The notes under the pieces were generated by a model, which was not told where the DNA came from, ran no database searches, and saw nothing but the letters and a program-made list of their open reading frames with translations. Below, in pieces: positions 18,149 through 26,656 of a stretch of 64,000 bases of DNA (within the stretch, counting starts at the first letter, position 1; each line of letters starts with the position of its first letter). This stretch comes from Aquitalea denitrificans. Lineage in GTDB: Bacteria > Pseudomonadota > Gammaproteobacteria > Burkholderiales > Chromobacteriaceae. The position numbers were made by a program, and so were the translations under genes. The stretch covers positions 1,798,001 through 1,862,000 of the forward strand of contig NZ_CP047241.1 of the NCBI RefSeq assembly GCF_009856625.1, read 5' to 3'.

Positions 18149-19462
18149 ATGACGACAAAAAAAGACGTGCTTCTTGGACGAATCGCGGACAAATCCGCCG
18201 TTATCGGCATTGTCGGCCTGGGCTATGTCGGCCTGCCGCTGATGCTGCGTTTTGCCGAAGTGGGCTACAAGGTACTGGGCTTTGACATCGACCAGAGCAA
18301 GGTCGATGCCCTGACTGCTGGTAAAAGCTATATCGAGCATATCAGCGCCGACAGCATTGCCACCGCGCTGGAACGCGGCTTTGAAGCCACCACCGATTTT
18401 TCCCGCGCGCCGGAAGCCGACACCCTGATTCTGTGTGTGCCGACCCCGCTGAACAAATACCGCGAACCGGACCTGAGCTTCGTGCTGGACACCATGGACA
18501 GCCTGGTGCCCTACCTGCGCGAAGGCCATCTGGTATCGCTGGAATCCACCACCTACCCGGGCACCACCGACGAAGAACTGCTGCCGCGCATGGAATCCCG
18601 CGGCTTCAAGGTGGGCGAGAATGCCTTCCTGGTGTTCTCGCCGGAGCGTGAAGATCCGGGCAACCCCAATTTCACCACCCGCACCATTCCCAAGGTATGC
18701 GGCGGCTACAGCCCGGCCTGCCAGGAAATCGGCGTGGCGCTGTACAGCGCGGTGATCGACAAGGTGGTGCCGGTATCCTCCACCCGCGCCGCGGAAATGA
18801 CCAAGCTGCTGGAAAACATCCACCGTGCGGTGAATATCGGTCTGGTCAACGAAATGAAGATCGTGGCCGACAAGATGGGCATCGACATTCACGAAGTGAT
18901 CCGCGCTGCCGCCACCAAGCCTTTCGGCTTCGTGCCCTACTATCCGGGCCCGGGCCTGGGCGGCCACTGCATTCCGATCGACCCGTTCTACCTCACCTGG
19001 AAAGCGCGTGAATACGGCGTGAACACCCGTTTCATCGAGCTGGCCGGTGAAGTCAACAGCGCCATGCCCGATTATGTGGTCTCCAAAGTGGCCGCTGCGC
19101 TGAATCTGCGCAAGAAGGCCATCAACGGCAGCCGCGTGCTGGTGCTGGGTATTGCCTACAAGAAGAACGTGGACGATATGCGCGAAAGCCCGTCGGTATT
19201 CCTGATGGAAAAACTGCGCGACCTGGGCGCGGACGTGTCCTACAGCGACCCGCACGTGCCGGTCTTCCCCAAGATGCGCGAGCACCATTTCGCGCTGTCC
19301 AGCGTGGCGCTGGATGCGGCTACCATTGCCAGCTACGACTGCGTGCTGCTGGCCACCGACCATGACAAGTTCGATTACACGCTGCTGAAGCAACATGCCC
19401 AGCTGATTGTCGACAGCCGTGGCAAGTATCTGGACCCCGCCGACCACATCGTCAAGGCCTGA
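18149..19462 (+). CDS. wbpA: UDP-N-acetylglucosamine 6-dehydrogenase-like enzyme
   Basis: This 437-residue UDP-sugar dehydrogenase oxidises C6 of a UDP-hexose to the uronic acid with two NAD+. It shows the Rossmann motif GIVGLGYVGLPL, ESTTYPGTT, the helix STRAAEMTKLLEN, the catalytic loop GLGGHCIPIDPFYL with the active Cys, and the C-terminal VLGIAYKKNVDDMRESP. The overall pattern fits the WbpA/TviB branch (UDP-GlcNAc) rather than UDP-glucose dehydrogenase. Codon choice is more GC-rich and more uniform than the glycosyltransferases around it, hinting at high expression or separate origin. AGGA lies 8 bases before the start. Confidence 0.88.
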   Translation: MTTKKDVLLGRIADKSAVIGIVGLGYVGLPLMLRFAEVGYKVLGFDIDQSKVDALTAGKSYIEHISADSIATALERGFEATTDFSRAPEADTLILCVPTPLNKYREPDLSFVLDTMDSLVPYLREGHLVSLESTTYPGTTDEELLPRMESRGFKVGENAFLVFSPEREDPGNPNFTTRTIPKVCGGYSPACQEIGVALYSAVIDKVVPVSSTRAAEMTKLLENIHRAVNIGLVNEMKIVADKMGIDIHEVIRAAATKPFGFVPYYPGPGLGGHCIPIDPFYLTWKAREYGVNTRFIELAGEVNSAMPDYVVSKVAAALNLRKKAINGSRVLVLGIAYKKNVDDMRESPSVFLMEKLRDLGADVSYSDPHVPVFPKMREHHFALSSVALDAATIASYDCVLLATDHDKFDYTLLKQHAQLIVDSRGKYLDPADHIVKA

Positions 19463-19542
19463 TGTAATGGGAAGAGTGCTGCCTAGCTATTGATGGCTTG
19501 GCAGCATTTGGGTTTTTACTGAGGAAGTCCGACACGGTAGCC

Positions 19543-20535
19543 ATGGTGGAACGAGACAGAAAGATTGAGTGTTTACGTGTTGCCGCGGCATTTGCCGTTG
19601 TGATGCTTCATACCTCAGCAGGATATCTGGTAAAGATTCATGACGCTGGTCGCATGGTGTGGTGGGTTGCTAATTTTTATGATGCAATTTCCAGATGGGC
19701 TGTACCTGTATTTTTATTGATATCAGGCTCACTTTTGCTTGATGGTCCTGGGTCGATTTTTCTGTTTTATCGGAAGCGGTTTGTCAGAGTTTTGGTGCCG
19801 TTGGTATTTTGGACTGTTTTTTATTTGTCTATCCGTTTTTTTGTTTTTAAAAATATACAGTCTCAAGATGTGCTTGCCACATTAATGCAAGGTGTGCCGT
19901 ATGTGCACTTGTGGTACTTGTATATGTTGGTTGGTTTGTATTTGTTTGTTCCGTTTTTGAAAACGCTAGTACAAAATCTGGATGAAAAATCTGGATTGTT
20001 ACTGGTGTTTTTGCTGTGCCTTTTGTCTTCTGTGAACTTGTTTTTGGGCGAAAATCCAAAATTATTTCTGATTAAGTTTATTCCGTTTCTTGGCTTTTTT
20101 ATTGGTGGGTATTTTTTGCGAGGAATGGTCCTGCCTTTTTCCCAGAAATTTTTGATTGGGATGTTGGTTTTTTTTGGTTTGATTGTCTTTGGTGGTGCGG
20201 GAGTGGCAATGTATTTTTACGGAGATCAAGGTCTGGCCTTGATCTATGACTATCAGAGCCCTGCGGTGGTGTGTTTTTCTTTTTTGATTTTTATTCTCTC
20301 AAAGCAGCTTGATTTTAATTTGCCTTGTGCTGCTTCGCTATCTGAGTGCTCATTTGGTATTTACTTGGTACATCCGATTTTTTTGATAATTGCAGGGAAA
20401 TTGTTTTCCATTAGTCATGCAGGTGCTGTTTTTTTTCTGATTCCATTGCTTTCGCTTGTGGTTTTTCTTGTTTCGTGGTGTGTGGTAATGTTTTTGAGAA
20501 AATACTTGATTGGAAGGCGTATCGTTGGTGGTTAG
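19543..20535 (+). CDS. Acyltransferase 3 family membrane protein
   Basis: Start ATG 19543 gives a 330-residue protein opening MVERDRKIECLRVAAAFAVVMLHTSAGYL, the acyltransferase-3 signature with the essential His. About ten membrane helices follow, and YLVHPIFLIIAGKL is present near the C-terminus. Such enzymes acetylate or succinylate surface sugars in the inner membrane. The gene is the most A/T-rich coding sequence of the locus, with many TTT, TTG and ATT codons, suggesting recent import. A ribosome-site-like GAGGAAG is 15 bases upstream, further than usual. Confidence 0.82.
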   Translation: MVERDRKIECLRVAAAFAVVMLHTSAGYLVKIHDAGRMVWWVANFYDAISRWAVPVFLLISGSLLLDGPGSIFLFYRKRFVRVLVPLVFWTVFYLSIRFFVFKNIQSQDVLATLMQGVPYVHLWYLYMLVGLYLFVPFLKTLVQNLDEKSGLLLVFLLCLLSSVNLFLGENPKLFLIKFIPFLGFFIGGYFLRGMVLPFSQKFLIGMLVFFGLIVFGGAGVAMYFYGDQGLALIYDYQSPAVVCFSFLIFILSKQLDFNLPCAASLSECSFGIYLVHPIFLIIAGKLFSISHAGAVFFLIPLLSLVVFLVSWCVVMFLRKYLIGRRIVGG

Positions 20536-20623
20536 TCGTAATGGTTTTATTTTTCTGGCGTGGGGTTGGTTGCGGTGCTATTTGCAGCTTGATATCTATT
20601 GATGTGGCTGATATCTCAGTTGG

Positions 20624-20641
20624 GCCAACAATTTTGTTGGC
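20624..20641. repeat. Hairpin between convergent genes
   Basis: GCCAACA-ATTT-TGTTGGC pairs perfectly over 7 bases with a 4-base loop. It lies between the acyltransferase and the end of the PAP2 gene, which read towards each other, so it may act as a bidirectional transcription stop. No clear T run follows on either strand, so the call is weak. Confidence 0.4.
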
Positions 20642-21276
20642 TAATTGAGTGGAAGTGGCTTGTTAAGCTGGGTACTGCTGTTGTGAAGCATTGATCTATC
20701 AAATGGTTTGTTGTGCTGAGCCATGTGTAAGGCAATCCGGGTAATGATGTCCTGGCCTGGGGCTTTTTGGCCGAATTGCTGGCCGGTGATCAGGAAAAAC
20801 AGGCCAAGCAGTACCATTCCGGCGGCTTTGGAGTAGGTGTCCTTACCGTGCCGGATAAAGCTTGTGCTGACCAGTGCACCGCACAGAAAACCGGTGGCAA
20901 CTTCCGATAGCGAGTGAGCCTGGATAACCAGTCGGGAGTAGCCGATGCCCGCCGCCATCAGGATGCCGACAAGCGCAGCAAGGTGAGACCAGCGCGGTGA
21001 GAATGCCTGAGTCAGCAGGTAGAGCAGGACGGGCAGGGTGGCGGTGGCCAGCATGGTATGGCCGCTGATGCCGGTGAAGTCGAAATCCCGATTGCCGATT
21101 CCCCAGCCGATAAAGGCGATCTTGCTGATGGCAACCAGCAGGCCGGCGCTGCCAAATGCCAGTAGCCAATGCAGGCCACTGGCAAATTTTTTCTGGGCCA
21201 GCAGCCAGATGGCGATGCCCATGGCCAGTGGCAACATGACTGCCAGGTCTCCCAGATTGGTAAATCTGTTCCACAT
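20641..21276 (-). CDS. PAP2-family phosphatase
   Basis: A 211-residue inner-membrane protein with about six helices. It carries two of the three acid-phosphatase motifs clearly: GISGHTML (SGH) and GYSRLVIQAHSLSEV (SR-x5-H). The first motif (KXXXXXXRP) is represented only by K...GNRD. Such enzymes often dephosphorylate undecaprenyl pyrophosphate, which would recycle the lipid carrier for the neighbouring EPS pathway. It is on the opposite strand, downstream of galU but separated from it by a terminator. Confidence 0.8.
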   Translation of the reverse strand: MWNRFTNLGDLAVMLPLAMGIAIWLLAQKKFASGLHWLLAFGSAGLLVAISKIAFIGWGIGNRDFDFTGISGHTMLATATLPVLLYLLTQAFSPRWSHLAALVGILMAAGIGYSRLVIQAHSLSEVATGFLCGALVSTSFIRHGKDTYSKAAGMVLLGLFFLITGQQFGQKAPGQDIITRIALHMAQHNKPFDRSMLHNSSTQLNKPLPLN

Positions 21277-21427
21277 CGGATGTTTGCTTCCTGTTGAGGG
21301 GTGAGGTGGGGGAAGTCTTCGACTGAAATGATGCTGCCGCCGGAGTGTATCGTGACGAAGCCTGTTTCGTCTGAGGCTGATGGTGGAAAGTTCCAGGCAC
21401 TGATGCGCTGCATTGTCGTGCGAGCAG

Positions 21428-21465
21428 ACAAAAAGAAACCCCGGAGCGTGTTTGCGTTCCGGGGT
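21428..21465 (-). terminator. Rho-independent terminator of galU
   Basis: On the minus strand ACCCCGGA ... TCCGGGGT forms an 8-base GC-rich stem (21438-21445 with 21458-21465), followed by TTTCTTTTT. It starts 15 bases after the galU stop. Confidence 0.88.
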
Positions 21466-21479
21466 GCTGATCGGTTGGA

Positions 21480-22346
21480 TCAGAGACTGATGGTTTTCAG
21501 GAAATTGCTGAATTCCTGGCCGGTTTCCGGATGCTTGGTACCGTAGTTGATGGTGGCTTTGAGGTAGCCCAGCTTGGTGCCGCAGTCATAGCGCACGCCC
21601 TTGAAGGGGTGGGCAATCACGGTTTCATCCTTCAGCAGCGCGGCAATGCCGTCGGTCAGCTGGATTTCGCCGCCCACGCCGCTGCTGACATTTACCAGCT
21701 TGTCGAAAATGCGTGGCGACAGGATGTAGCGTCCTACCACGGCCAGGGTGGACGGGGCCACGTCCGGATGGGGTTTTTCCACGATATTGAAGATATGTTG
21801 CTGACCGTTTTTCGGCTCCACATCCACAATGCCGTAGGACGCGGTATGTTCCCGCGCCACGGTTTCCACACCCAGCACCGAGGCACCGGTTTCCTGGTAA
21901 ACCTTCACCATCTGTTCGATAGCGCCCGGTTCACCGTCGATCAGGTCATCGGCCAGAATCACGGCAAATGGTTCGTCGCCTACTACCGGCTTGGCGCATA
22001 GTACCGCGTGGCCCAGACCTAGCGCTTCGGATTGGCGGATATAAATGCAGCTGACATTGGCCGGCAGGATTTGTTGAACCGTTTCCAGCAGTTTCTTTTT
22101 GTTTTTATATTCCAGTTCGGTTTCCAGCTCATAAGCTTTGTCGAAATGATCTTCAATCGAGCGTTTGTTACGGCCGGTGATGAAAATTAGCTCGGTAATC
22201 CCTGCTGCAATGGCTTCTTCCACTGCATATTGAATCAGCGGTTTGTCCACAACAGGCAGCATTTCCTTGGGGCTGGCCTTGGTTGCCGGTAAAAAACGGG
22301 TGCCGAGACCTGCTACGGGGAATACTGCCTTGGTGATTTTTTTCAT
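21480..22346 (-). CDS. galU: UTP-glucose-1-phosphate uridylyltransferase
   Basis: GalU makes UDP-glucose from UTP and glucose-1-phosphate, supplying the EPS glycosyltransferases. The 288-residue protein has the nucleotidyltransferase signature FPVAGLGTRFLPATKASPKE at the N-terminus, the lysine-containing VDKPLIQYAVEEA, ILADDLIDG, and VEKPHPDVAPS. Length and motifs are normal for bacterial GalU. It has its own terminator downstream and an A/T-rich region upstream, suggesting independent transcription next to the EPS operon. Confidence 0.95.
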   Translation of the reverse strand: MKKITKAVFPVAGLGTRFLPATKASPKEMLPVVDKPLIQYAVEEAIAAGITELIFITGRNKRSIEDHFDKAYELETELEYKNKKKLLETVQQILPANVSCIYIRQSEALGLGHAVLCAKPVVGDEPFAVILADDLIDGEPGAIEQMVKVYQETGASVLGVETVAREHTASYGIVDVEPKNGQQHIFNIVEKPHPDVAPSTLAVVGRYILSPRIFDKLVNVSSGVGGEIQLTDGIAALLKDETVIAHPFKGVRYDCGTKLGYLKATINYGTKHPETGQEFSNFLKTISL

Positions 22347-22459
22347 GATCCCTCTTGTTTGATCAGGATAAACGATTGATGTGCAGATTATATATAAAGC
22401 AGGCTGTGCTGTGGTGGCATTTCCTGCATATTATTTTTTTTGATATTATTTTTTAACAT

Positions 22460-22489
22460 TGTCATTGCTGTTATTTATTTGCAATGACA
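22460..22489. repeat. Inverted repeat upstream of galU
   Basis: TGTCATTGC pairs perfectly with GCAATGACA across a 12-base A/T-rich loop. It sits about 20 bases past the end of the PilZ-like gene and 115 bases before galU, so it may end transcription of the former or serve as a binding site for galU control. No T run follows on the minus strand. Confidence 0.4.
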
Positions 22490-22508
22490 TTAAAATATTT
22501 ATAAAAAT

Positions 22509-24002
22509 TTACAGCGCACGCTGAAATTCCATTGCCTGGTACAGGGCGGTTTGCATATGTACGCGGGTTACTTTTACCTTGTGCTCGCCACGACGATCGC
22601 GCAGACGGAATTCCCGGCACAGTGCAAAGGGCTGGCCTGGGATGATGAGCAGGTTGGATATCTGGTCACCCTGGCTGGCATGCAGGCGCAATGCGGGCTG
22701 AAAAACCTCATGCGGGCTGGTTACCATGGGCATGACATCAACGGCTTCCGGGTCGTTGCCGATGAGTTCGGCACCGCAGGACACTTCGTTGGCGTGTTCG
22801 GATACTGCAGTCCAGCGCACGGCGTAGAGCGATGGTGTGTGATGGGCAAGCTTGTCGGCTACCAGCAGCAGTTCGCCGATGCGCAACGACTGATGGCCGG
22901 GGTTGCCGCGCAGCAGCAGCCCGCTATCACTCTTGTTCAATGCCTGGAAGATGGAAATGTGCGAGCGCTGGGGTTTGTAGTCCAGTTTGCCACGCAAGGG
23001 CAAGCGATCCATATTGCTGCCCAGAACCTGGCGGATGGCACGCATCTGGGCAATCAGTGACATGGATTGCAGGACAGTGTGCCGATTGTGTCGCCGCCGC
23101 TTGGGCGCAGTCCATGTTTCCGCCAGCTTTTGTGCCACGATCACGGCCAGTGCGCGATTGGGTCTGCCTCCGGCCCCGTCTGTTGCGCCATATTGCAGCA
23201 GCTCGGTAATCACCATGCCCAGATCAAATGCCAGGCAGTGTTCGTCCCGCTGCAGGCTGGCGGTATACAGCAGAAACTGCGGCGGGCTGCCGCGGGTGAG
23301 GTCGAGCAGGTAGATATGCCCGGCATTGGCCGGTTCTTGCTGTTGCAGCTTGCATAGTTCCACCTTGTCGGCCAGAAGTCCGGTTAGCTGAATCGTGGTT
23401 TCGATTTCCGCCCCGGACATGTGCTTGCCGTCGGTAATGCCCAGCAACTGCAGGTGTTGGTAGCCAGTCAGTATGGTCATGCCAGATGAAATCTGTTGCC
23501 TCTGCCAGCCTTGTTGTAATGCGGTGTAATACAGATAGTGGGTAGTCAGCCAGTAGCTGGCATTCAAATCCACATGGCAGCGTAGTGCAAAGCAGGCGTA
23601 GCGCTGGGCGATATCCAGTGCCAGGGTCAGCTCCTGCTGGGCCCGGCGTCGCCATGACAGCAGCGGGCGCGTATTCAGGGTGGTTTTCAGTAATTGCTGC
23701 ACCCCTTCCAGTTGCTGGGCAAGCACTTTGCTGCCCATGCGTGCCAGGCGCAGAGCCGCGTGGTTGCAGGCATTCTCGCCAAATTGCTCTTCCAGTTGCT
23801 GCAGCCACTGACTGCTGTGCTCAAATAGCTGGCGTTGCAGCCCCAGCCGTAATGAGGGGGTGTGCTCGTTTTGCTGGATGAAGGCCTGGATTTCAAGCAG
23901 CTGTTCGCCACTGCCGTACGGATTGGCCGCGGGCAGTCGTTCCAGCCAGCTGCGGACTATTTTCTGATTCTGATTGTTGCCGATTGCAGTATTCAGACGC
24001 AT
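22509..24002 (-). CDS. Large protein with C-terminal PilZ-like region
   Basis: The ATG at 24002 is chosen over a TTG at 24083; ribosome sites are weak for both. The 497-residue protein is soluble and Gln/Leu-rich. Residues 1-330 are mostly helical with no recognised motif. The C-terminal part has the two patterns expected for c-di-GMP-binding PilZ domains, RRHNR (an RxxxR) and NKSDSG (an NxSxxG), followed by a beta-rich tail (LRIGELLLV, YAVRWTA). The motifs are about 50 residues apart, wider than in simple PilZ domains. Its position beside galU and the EPS genes makes a second-messenger receptor attractive, but function is not shown. Confidence 0.6.
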   Translation of the reverse strand: MRLNTAIGNNQNQKIVRSWLERLPAANPYGSGEQLLEIQAFIQQNEHTPSLRLGLQRQLFEHSSQWLQQLEEQFGENACNHAALRLARMGSKVLAQQLEGVQQLLKTTLNTRPLLSWRRRAQQELTLALDIAQRYACFALRCHVDLNASYWLTTHYLYYTALQQGWQRQQISSGMTILTGYQHLQLLGITDGKHMSGAEIETTIQLTGLLADKVELCKLQQQEPANAGHIYLLDLTRGSPPQFLLYTASLQRDEHCLAFDLGMVITELLQYGATDGAGGRPNRALAVIVAQKLAETWTAPKRRRHNRHTVLQSMSLIAQMRAIRQVLGSNMDRLPLRGKLDYKPQRSHISIFQALNKSDSGLLLRGNPGHQSLRIGELLLVADKLAHHTPSLYAVRWTAVSEHANEVSCGAELIGNDPEAVDVMPMVTSPHEVFQPALRLHASQGDQISNLLIIPGQPFALCREFRLRDRRGEHKVKVTRVHMQTALYQAMEFQRAL

Positions 24003-24763
24003 AGGGGTCAATCCGGTTTTCTGTGTGTGGGCGACAGCAGCTTTGATGACCCCTGATGTATCTGCCAGGCGTGCAGGGTGCAAGCTTGCTTTTTATTTCA
24101 GGTGCTCAAGAAAAACAGCAAAGGCATAAAGGACGGCAGTGTTGCCGACGGTGTTGCGAAGCTTGCTGATTTTAATAAATACAGTGGGAGGTGACGATAC
24201 GCATAACCACCTAGGTGATTAATTTATTAAGATTTGCATTTAAAATAAATAATCAATTTTAAATCAGTAAACAATTAACCCTATCTTGATCAGGAGTTTG
24301 TCCAGCAGGGACGGCAAGAATAGTGGCTTGTCTGTAATTGGTATTGCTTGCTGCACTATAGGTAATTCTTTTGTTTTATCAATGGCTGGCCGAGGGTTGA
24401 TCTGACTTTGGGGCTGGTCTGGATTTGGCTGATTATCTGTGGCGCGCAGTATTGCTTGGCTTAAAGATATTTGGTTGTGGCGGTTGTGGCGGTTGTGGCG
24501 GTTGTGGCGCAGTTGGTCTGCCGGAAGTTGGCTGGGCTTGGTGAGGTGTGGCGTTTTATGCGGCTGACTAAAGTATCGTAATGCGATACTATTGCACTGG
24601 ATTGACTCCGCCGTGCTTCGTGCCCGGTTCTGGCGGGCTGCTACTCGGTACTTGAGTGATGGGGCTGTGCAGCAATAATATGTATTTCAGATGAATCTTA
24701 AAGAGCGGCCTGGCATTCTGCCTGCAGCGGTCGGGCGGCTCGTTTTCTGGTAAAGGTAGCGTC
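24003..24763. other. Long intergenic region before the chemotaxis receptor
   Basis: About 760 bases with no credible gene. The first half is A/T-rich and contains a perfect 10-base palindrome CACCTAGGTG (24208-24217). The second half has a 9-base tandem repeat (24473-24508) and a near-miss to the sigma-54 consensus at about 24440 (GG/GC spacing one base too long). It must hold the promoters of the divergent PilZ-like and chemoreceptor genes. Confidence 0.6.
24473..24508 (+). repeat. Four tandem copies of GGTTGTGGC
   Basis: Four perfect 9-base units in a row in non-coding DNA, 256 bases before the chemoreceptor start. Copy number of such repeats may vary between strains. Confidence 0.9.
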
Positions 24764-25867
24764 ATGTTTGGCTTCAAGACAAAGCAGGATCTGGAACAGG
24801 CTCGGCAGGAGAATCAACAGCTACTTGATAAGAATCAGTCACTTGCCATGGAGGTTGATTCGCTGCGTCAACAGTTGGCTGCTGCGGGCGAGCGTGAGCG
24901 CAGCCTTGTTGAGCGCCAGCAGTTGCTGGATGGCGTAACAGGAAACTTCCCCCGTTTCGGTGACTCGCTGGATGGCATGCGGGCATCGTTCTCCGGCTTG
25001 TCGTCCTTGCTTAATGAGGAAGCCGAGGCTGCCCAGGCAACGGCGGCCGAGTCCGATACCAACCGGCGTGCTTTCGAAAAGATCGCCAGTGATTTGCAGG
25101 ATATGCAACAGCGAATTGGCAGTGCAGGGGAGAAAGTGGAGGGCTTGTCACGCCGTGCCGGCCAGATTGGTGGCATTGTGCAGCTGATTAAGGAAATTGC
25201 CGAGCAAACCAATTTGCTGGCGCTCAATGCCGCCATTGAGGCCGCACGGGCCGGTGAGGCCGGGCGTGGTTTTGCCGTGGTGGCCGATGAGGTGCGCAAG
25301 CTGGCCGAGCGTACGGCCAAGGCCACCACCGAGATCAGTGGTCTGGTCAGTGGCATACAACTGGAAACCAGTCAGGCGCGTGAAGTGATGGAAATGGGGG
25401 CGGGCAATGCTGCCAGCCAGAGCGCGGAAAGCATGGCGGCAATGCAGAGCATGCAGCATTTGCTTGGACTGTCGGTGCACATGCAACAACGCATCGCCGC
25501 ATCGTCACGGCTGGCTAACGTTGAGCTGGCCAATCTGGAAGAACTGATGCTCAAGCTGGAGGTGTACAAGACCTTGCTCGGTCTGTCCGGCATGCAGCCG
25601 GGGGATGTCCCGGACGAAACACAATGCCGTCTGGGGCGCTGGTATTACCAGGGAGAAGGGCGTGCCGCCTTTGCCAATCTGCCGAGCTATCGGGCCATGG
25701 AGCTGCCGCACAAGGCGGTGCATGATCATGCCCGTGCTGCGGTAAGCAGCTATCGCAGTGGCAATATGGATGCGGCGCTGGCTGCGCTGGTGGCCATGGA
25801 AGAGGCCAATATGACGGTGATGGCTGGCATGGCCGGCATGTTGGTGACGGATCGGGAAGCGGCCTGA
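24764..25867 (+). CDS. Soluble chemotaxis receptor with CZB domain
   Basis: This 367-residue methyl-accepting protein lacks membrane segments and any periplasmic domain. Residues 5-60 are a coiled coil. Residues 80-230 are the signalling domain with the hairpin motif IAEQTNLLALNAAIEAARAGEAGRGFAVVADEVRKLAER written across about 145-183. Residues 250-345 resemble a chemoreceptor zinc-binding (CZB) domain with CRLGRWY and LPHKAVHDHA. The first zinc-ligand His of the family is replaced: the helix reads LEELMLKLEVY where the family has D-H-x-x-W-K. CZB proteins sense zinc or hypochlorite and bias motility or c-di-GMP signalling. Confidence 0.88.
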   Translation: MFGFKTKQDLEQARQENQQLLDKNQSLAMEVDSLRQQLAAAGERERSLVERQQLLDGVTGNFPRFGDSLDGMRASFSGLSSLLNEEAEAAQATAAESDTNRRAFEKIASDLQDMQQRIGSAGEKVEGLSRRAGQIGGIVQLIKEIAEQTNLLALNAAIEAARAGEAGRGFAVVADEVRKLAERTAKATTEISGLVSGIQLETSQAREVMEMGAGNAASQSAESMAAMQSMQHLLGLSVHMQQRIAASSRLANVELANLEELMLKLEVYKTLLGLSGMQPGDVPDETQCRLGRWYYQGEGRAAFANLPSYRAMELPHKAVHDHARAAVSSYRSGNMDAALAALVAMEEANMTVMAGMAGMLVTDREAA

Positions 25868-25903
25868 GTCGGTGCCACCTTGGGTTTGATGGAGGGGTCT
25901 GAA

Positions 25904-26533
25904 ATGACGACAGCGGCAGACTGGGAACGGAGATATCAGGAGGCTGGTGCGGAATATCTGTTTGGTACCACACCCAATCAGTATCTGGCCAGCAAGAAGG
26001 CCGGTTTCCATGCCGGGCAGCGTGCCATCTGTCTGGCTGATGGCGAGGGACGGAATTCCGTCTGGCTGGCGGGGCTTGGTTTGCGGGTTACCGCCGTAGA
26101 GGCCTCCGCCACGGCACGGAAAAAGGCTGTGCAACTGGCGGCGTCACGGCAGCTGGATGTTGATTTTTACCAGCATGACATGCTGGACGATGCATGGCCG
26201 CCGACTGCGTTGCAGGGCTGTCATGACTGGGTGGTGGCCATTTTCATGCAGTTTGCCAGGCCCGCTCAAAGAGACAAGCAGTTTGCCGACATGATGCGAC
26301 TGTGCCGGCCAGGCGGGCGGCTGCTTTTGCTGGGCTATACCCCGGCCCAGCTGGCTTTGGGCACGGGTGGCCCGTCCGAGATCGACCAGCTTTACACGCT
26401 GGATTTGCTGCGTGCGGCTTTTGCCGGTTGCCAGATTGAAGAGCTGCTTGAATTTCAGGCCGAGCTGCAGGAAGGCTTGCGGCATCAGGGCCGCTCGGCG
26501 CTGATTGGCATGATTGCCCGCCTGCCTGACTAA
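25904..26533 (+). CDS. SAM-dependent methyltransferase
   Basis: ATG 25904, with GGAGGGG 6 bases upstream, gives 209 residues. The class I methyltransferase core is visible: ICLADGEGRNSVWLAGLGLRV corresponds to motif I, followed by VTAVEAS and the HDWVVAIFMQF and RLCRPGGRLLLLGY strands. The N-terminus WERRYQEAGAEYLFGTTPNQYL resembles tellurite-resistance and small-molecule methyltransferases of the TehB type. It follows the chemoreceptor by 36 bases and is closed by a strong terminator. Substrate unknown. Confidence 0.8.
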   Translation: MTTAADWERRYQEAGAEYLFGTTPNQYLASKKAGFHAGQRAICLADGEGRNSVWLAGLGLRVTAVEASATARKKAVQLAASRQLDVDFYQHDMLDDAWPPTALQGCHDWVVAIFMQFARPAQRDKQFADMMRLCRPGGRLLLLGYTPAQLALGTGGPSEIDQLYTLDLLRAAFAGCQIEELLEFQAELQEGLRHQGRSALIGMIARLPD

Positions 26534-26626
26534 GCCTACCAGCTGGCCCTGGCGTGCCGGCTGCATGCAGGCCGTCTGGCTGGAACGGAGTTTGCTAGTA
26601 GGCTGCACCCAAGGTTGTAGTTTTGG

Positions 26627-26656
26627 CCCCCGTCTATGTGGCGGGGGTTTTCTTTT
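26627..26656 (+). terminator. Rho-independent terminator after the methyltransferase gene
   Basis: CCCCCG / CGGGGG stem (26627-26632 with 26642-26647) followed by TTTTCTTTT on the plus strand. It overlaps the last codons of the convergent sigma-54 activator gene. Confidence 0.88.

Noticed and set aside
18128..19447. Long minus-strand frame opposite the UDP-sugar dehydrogenase
   Set aside because: It is the antisense shadow of a strongly conserved enzyme with GC-rich third positions; its His/Gln-rich translation has no family.
24428..24458. Second sigma-54 promoter before the chemoreceptor (TGTGGCGCGCAGTATTGCTT)
   Set aside because: GG and GC are 11 bases apart instead of 10; RpoN promoters rarely tolerate this, and the distance to the gene is large.
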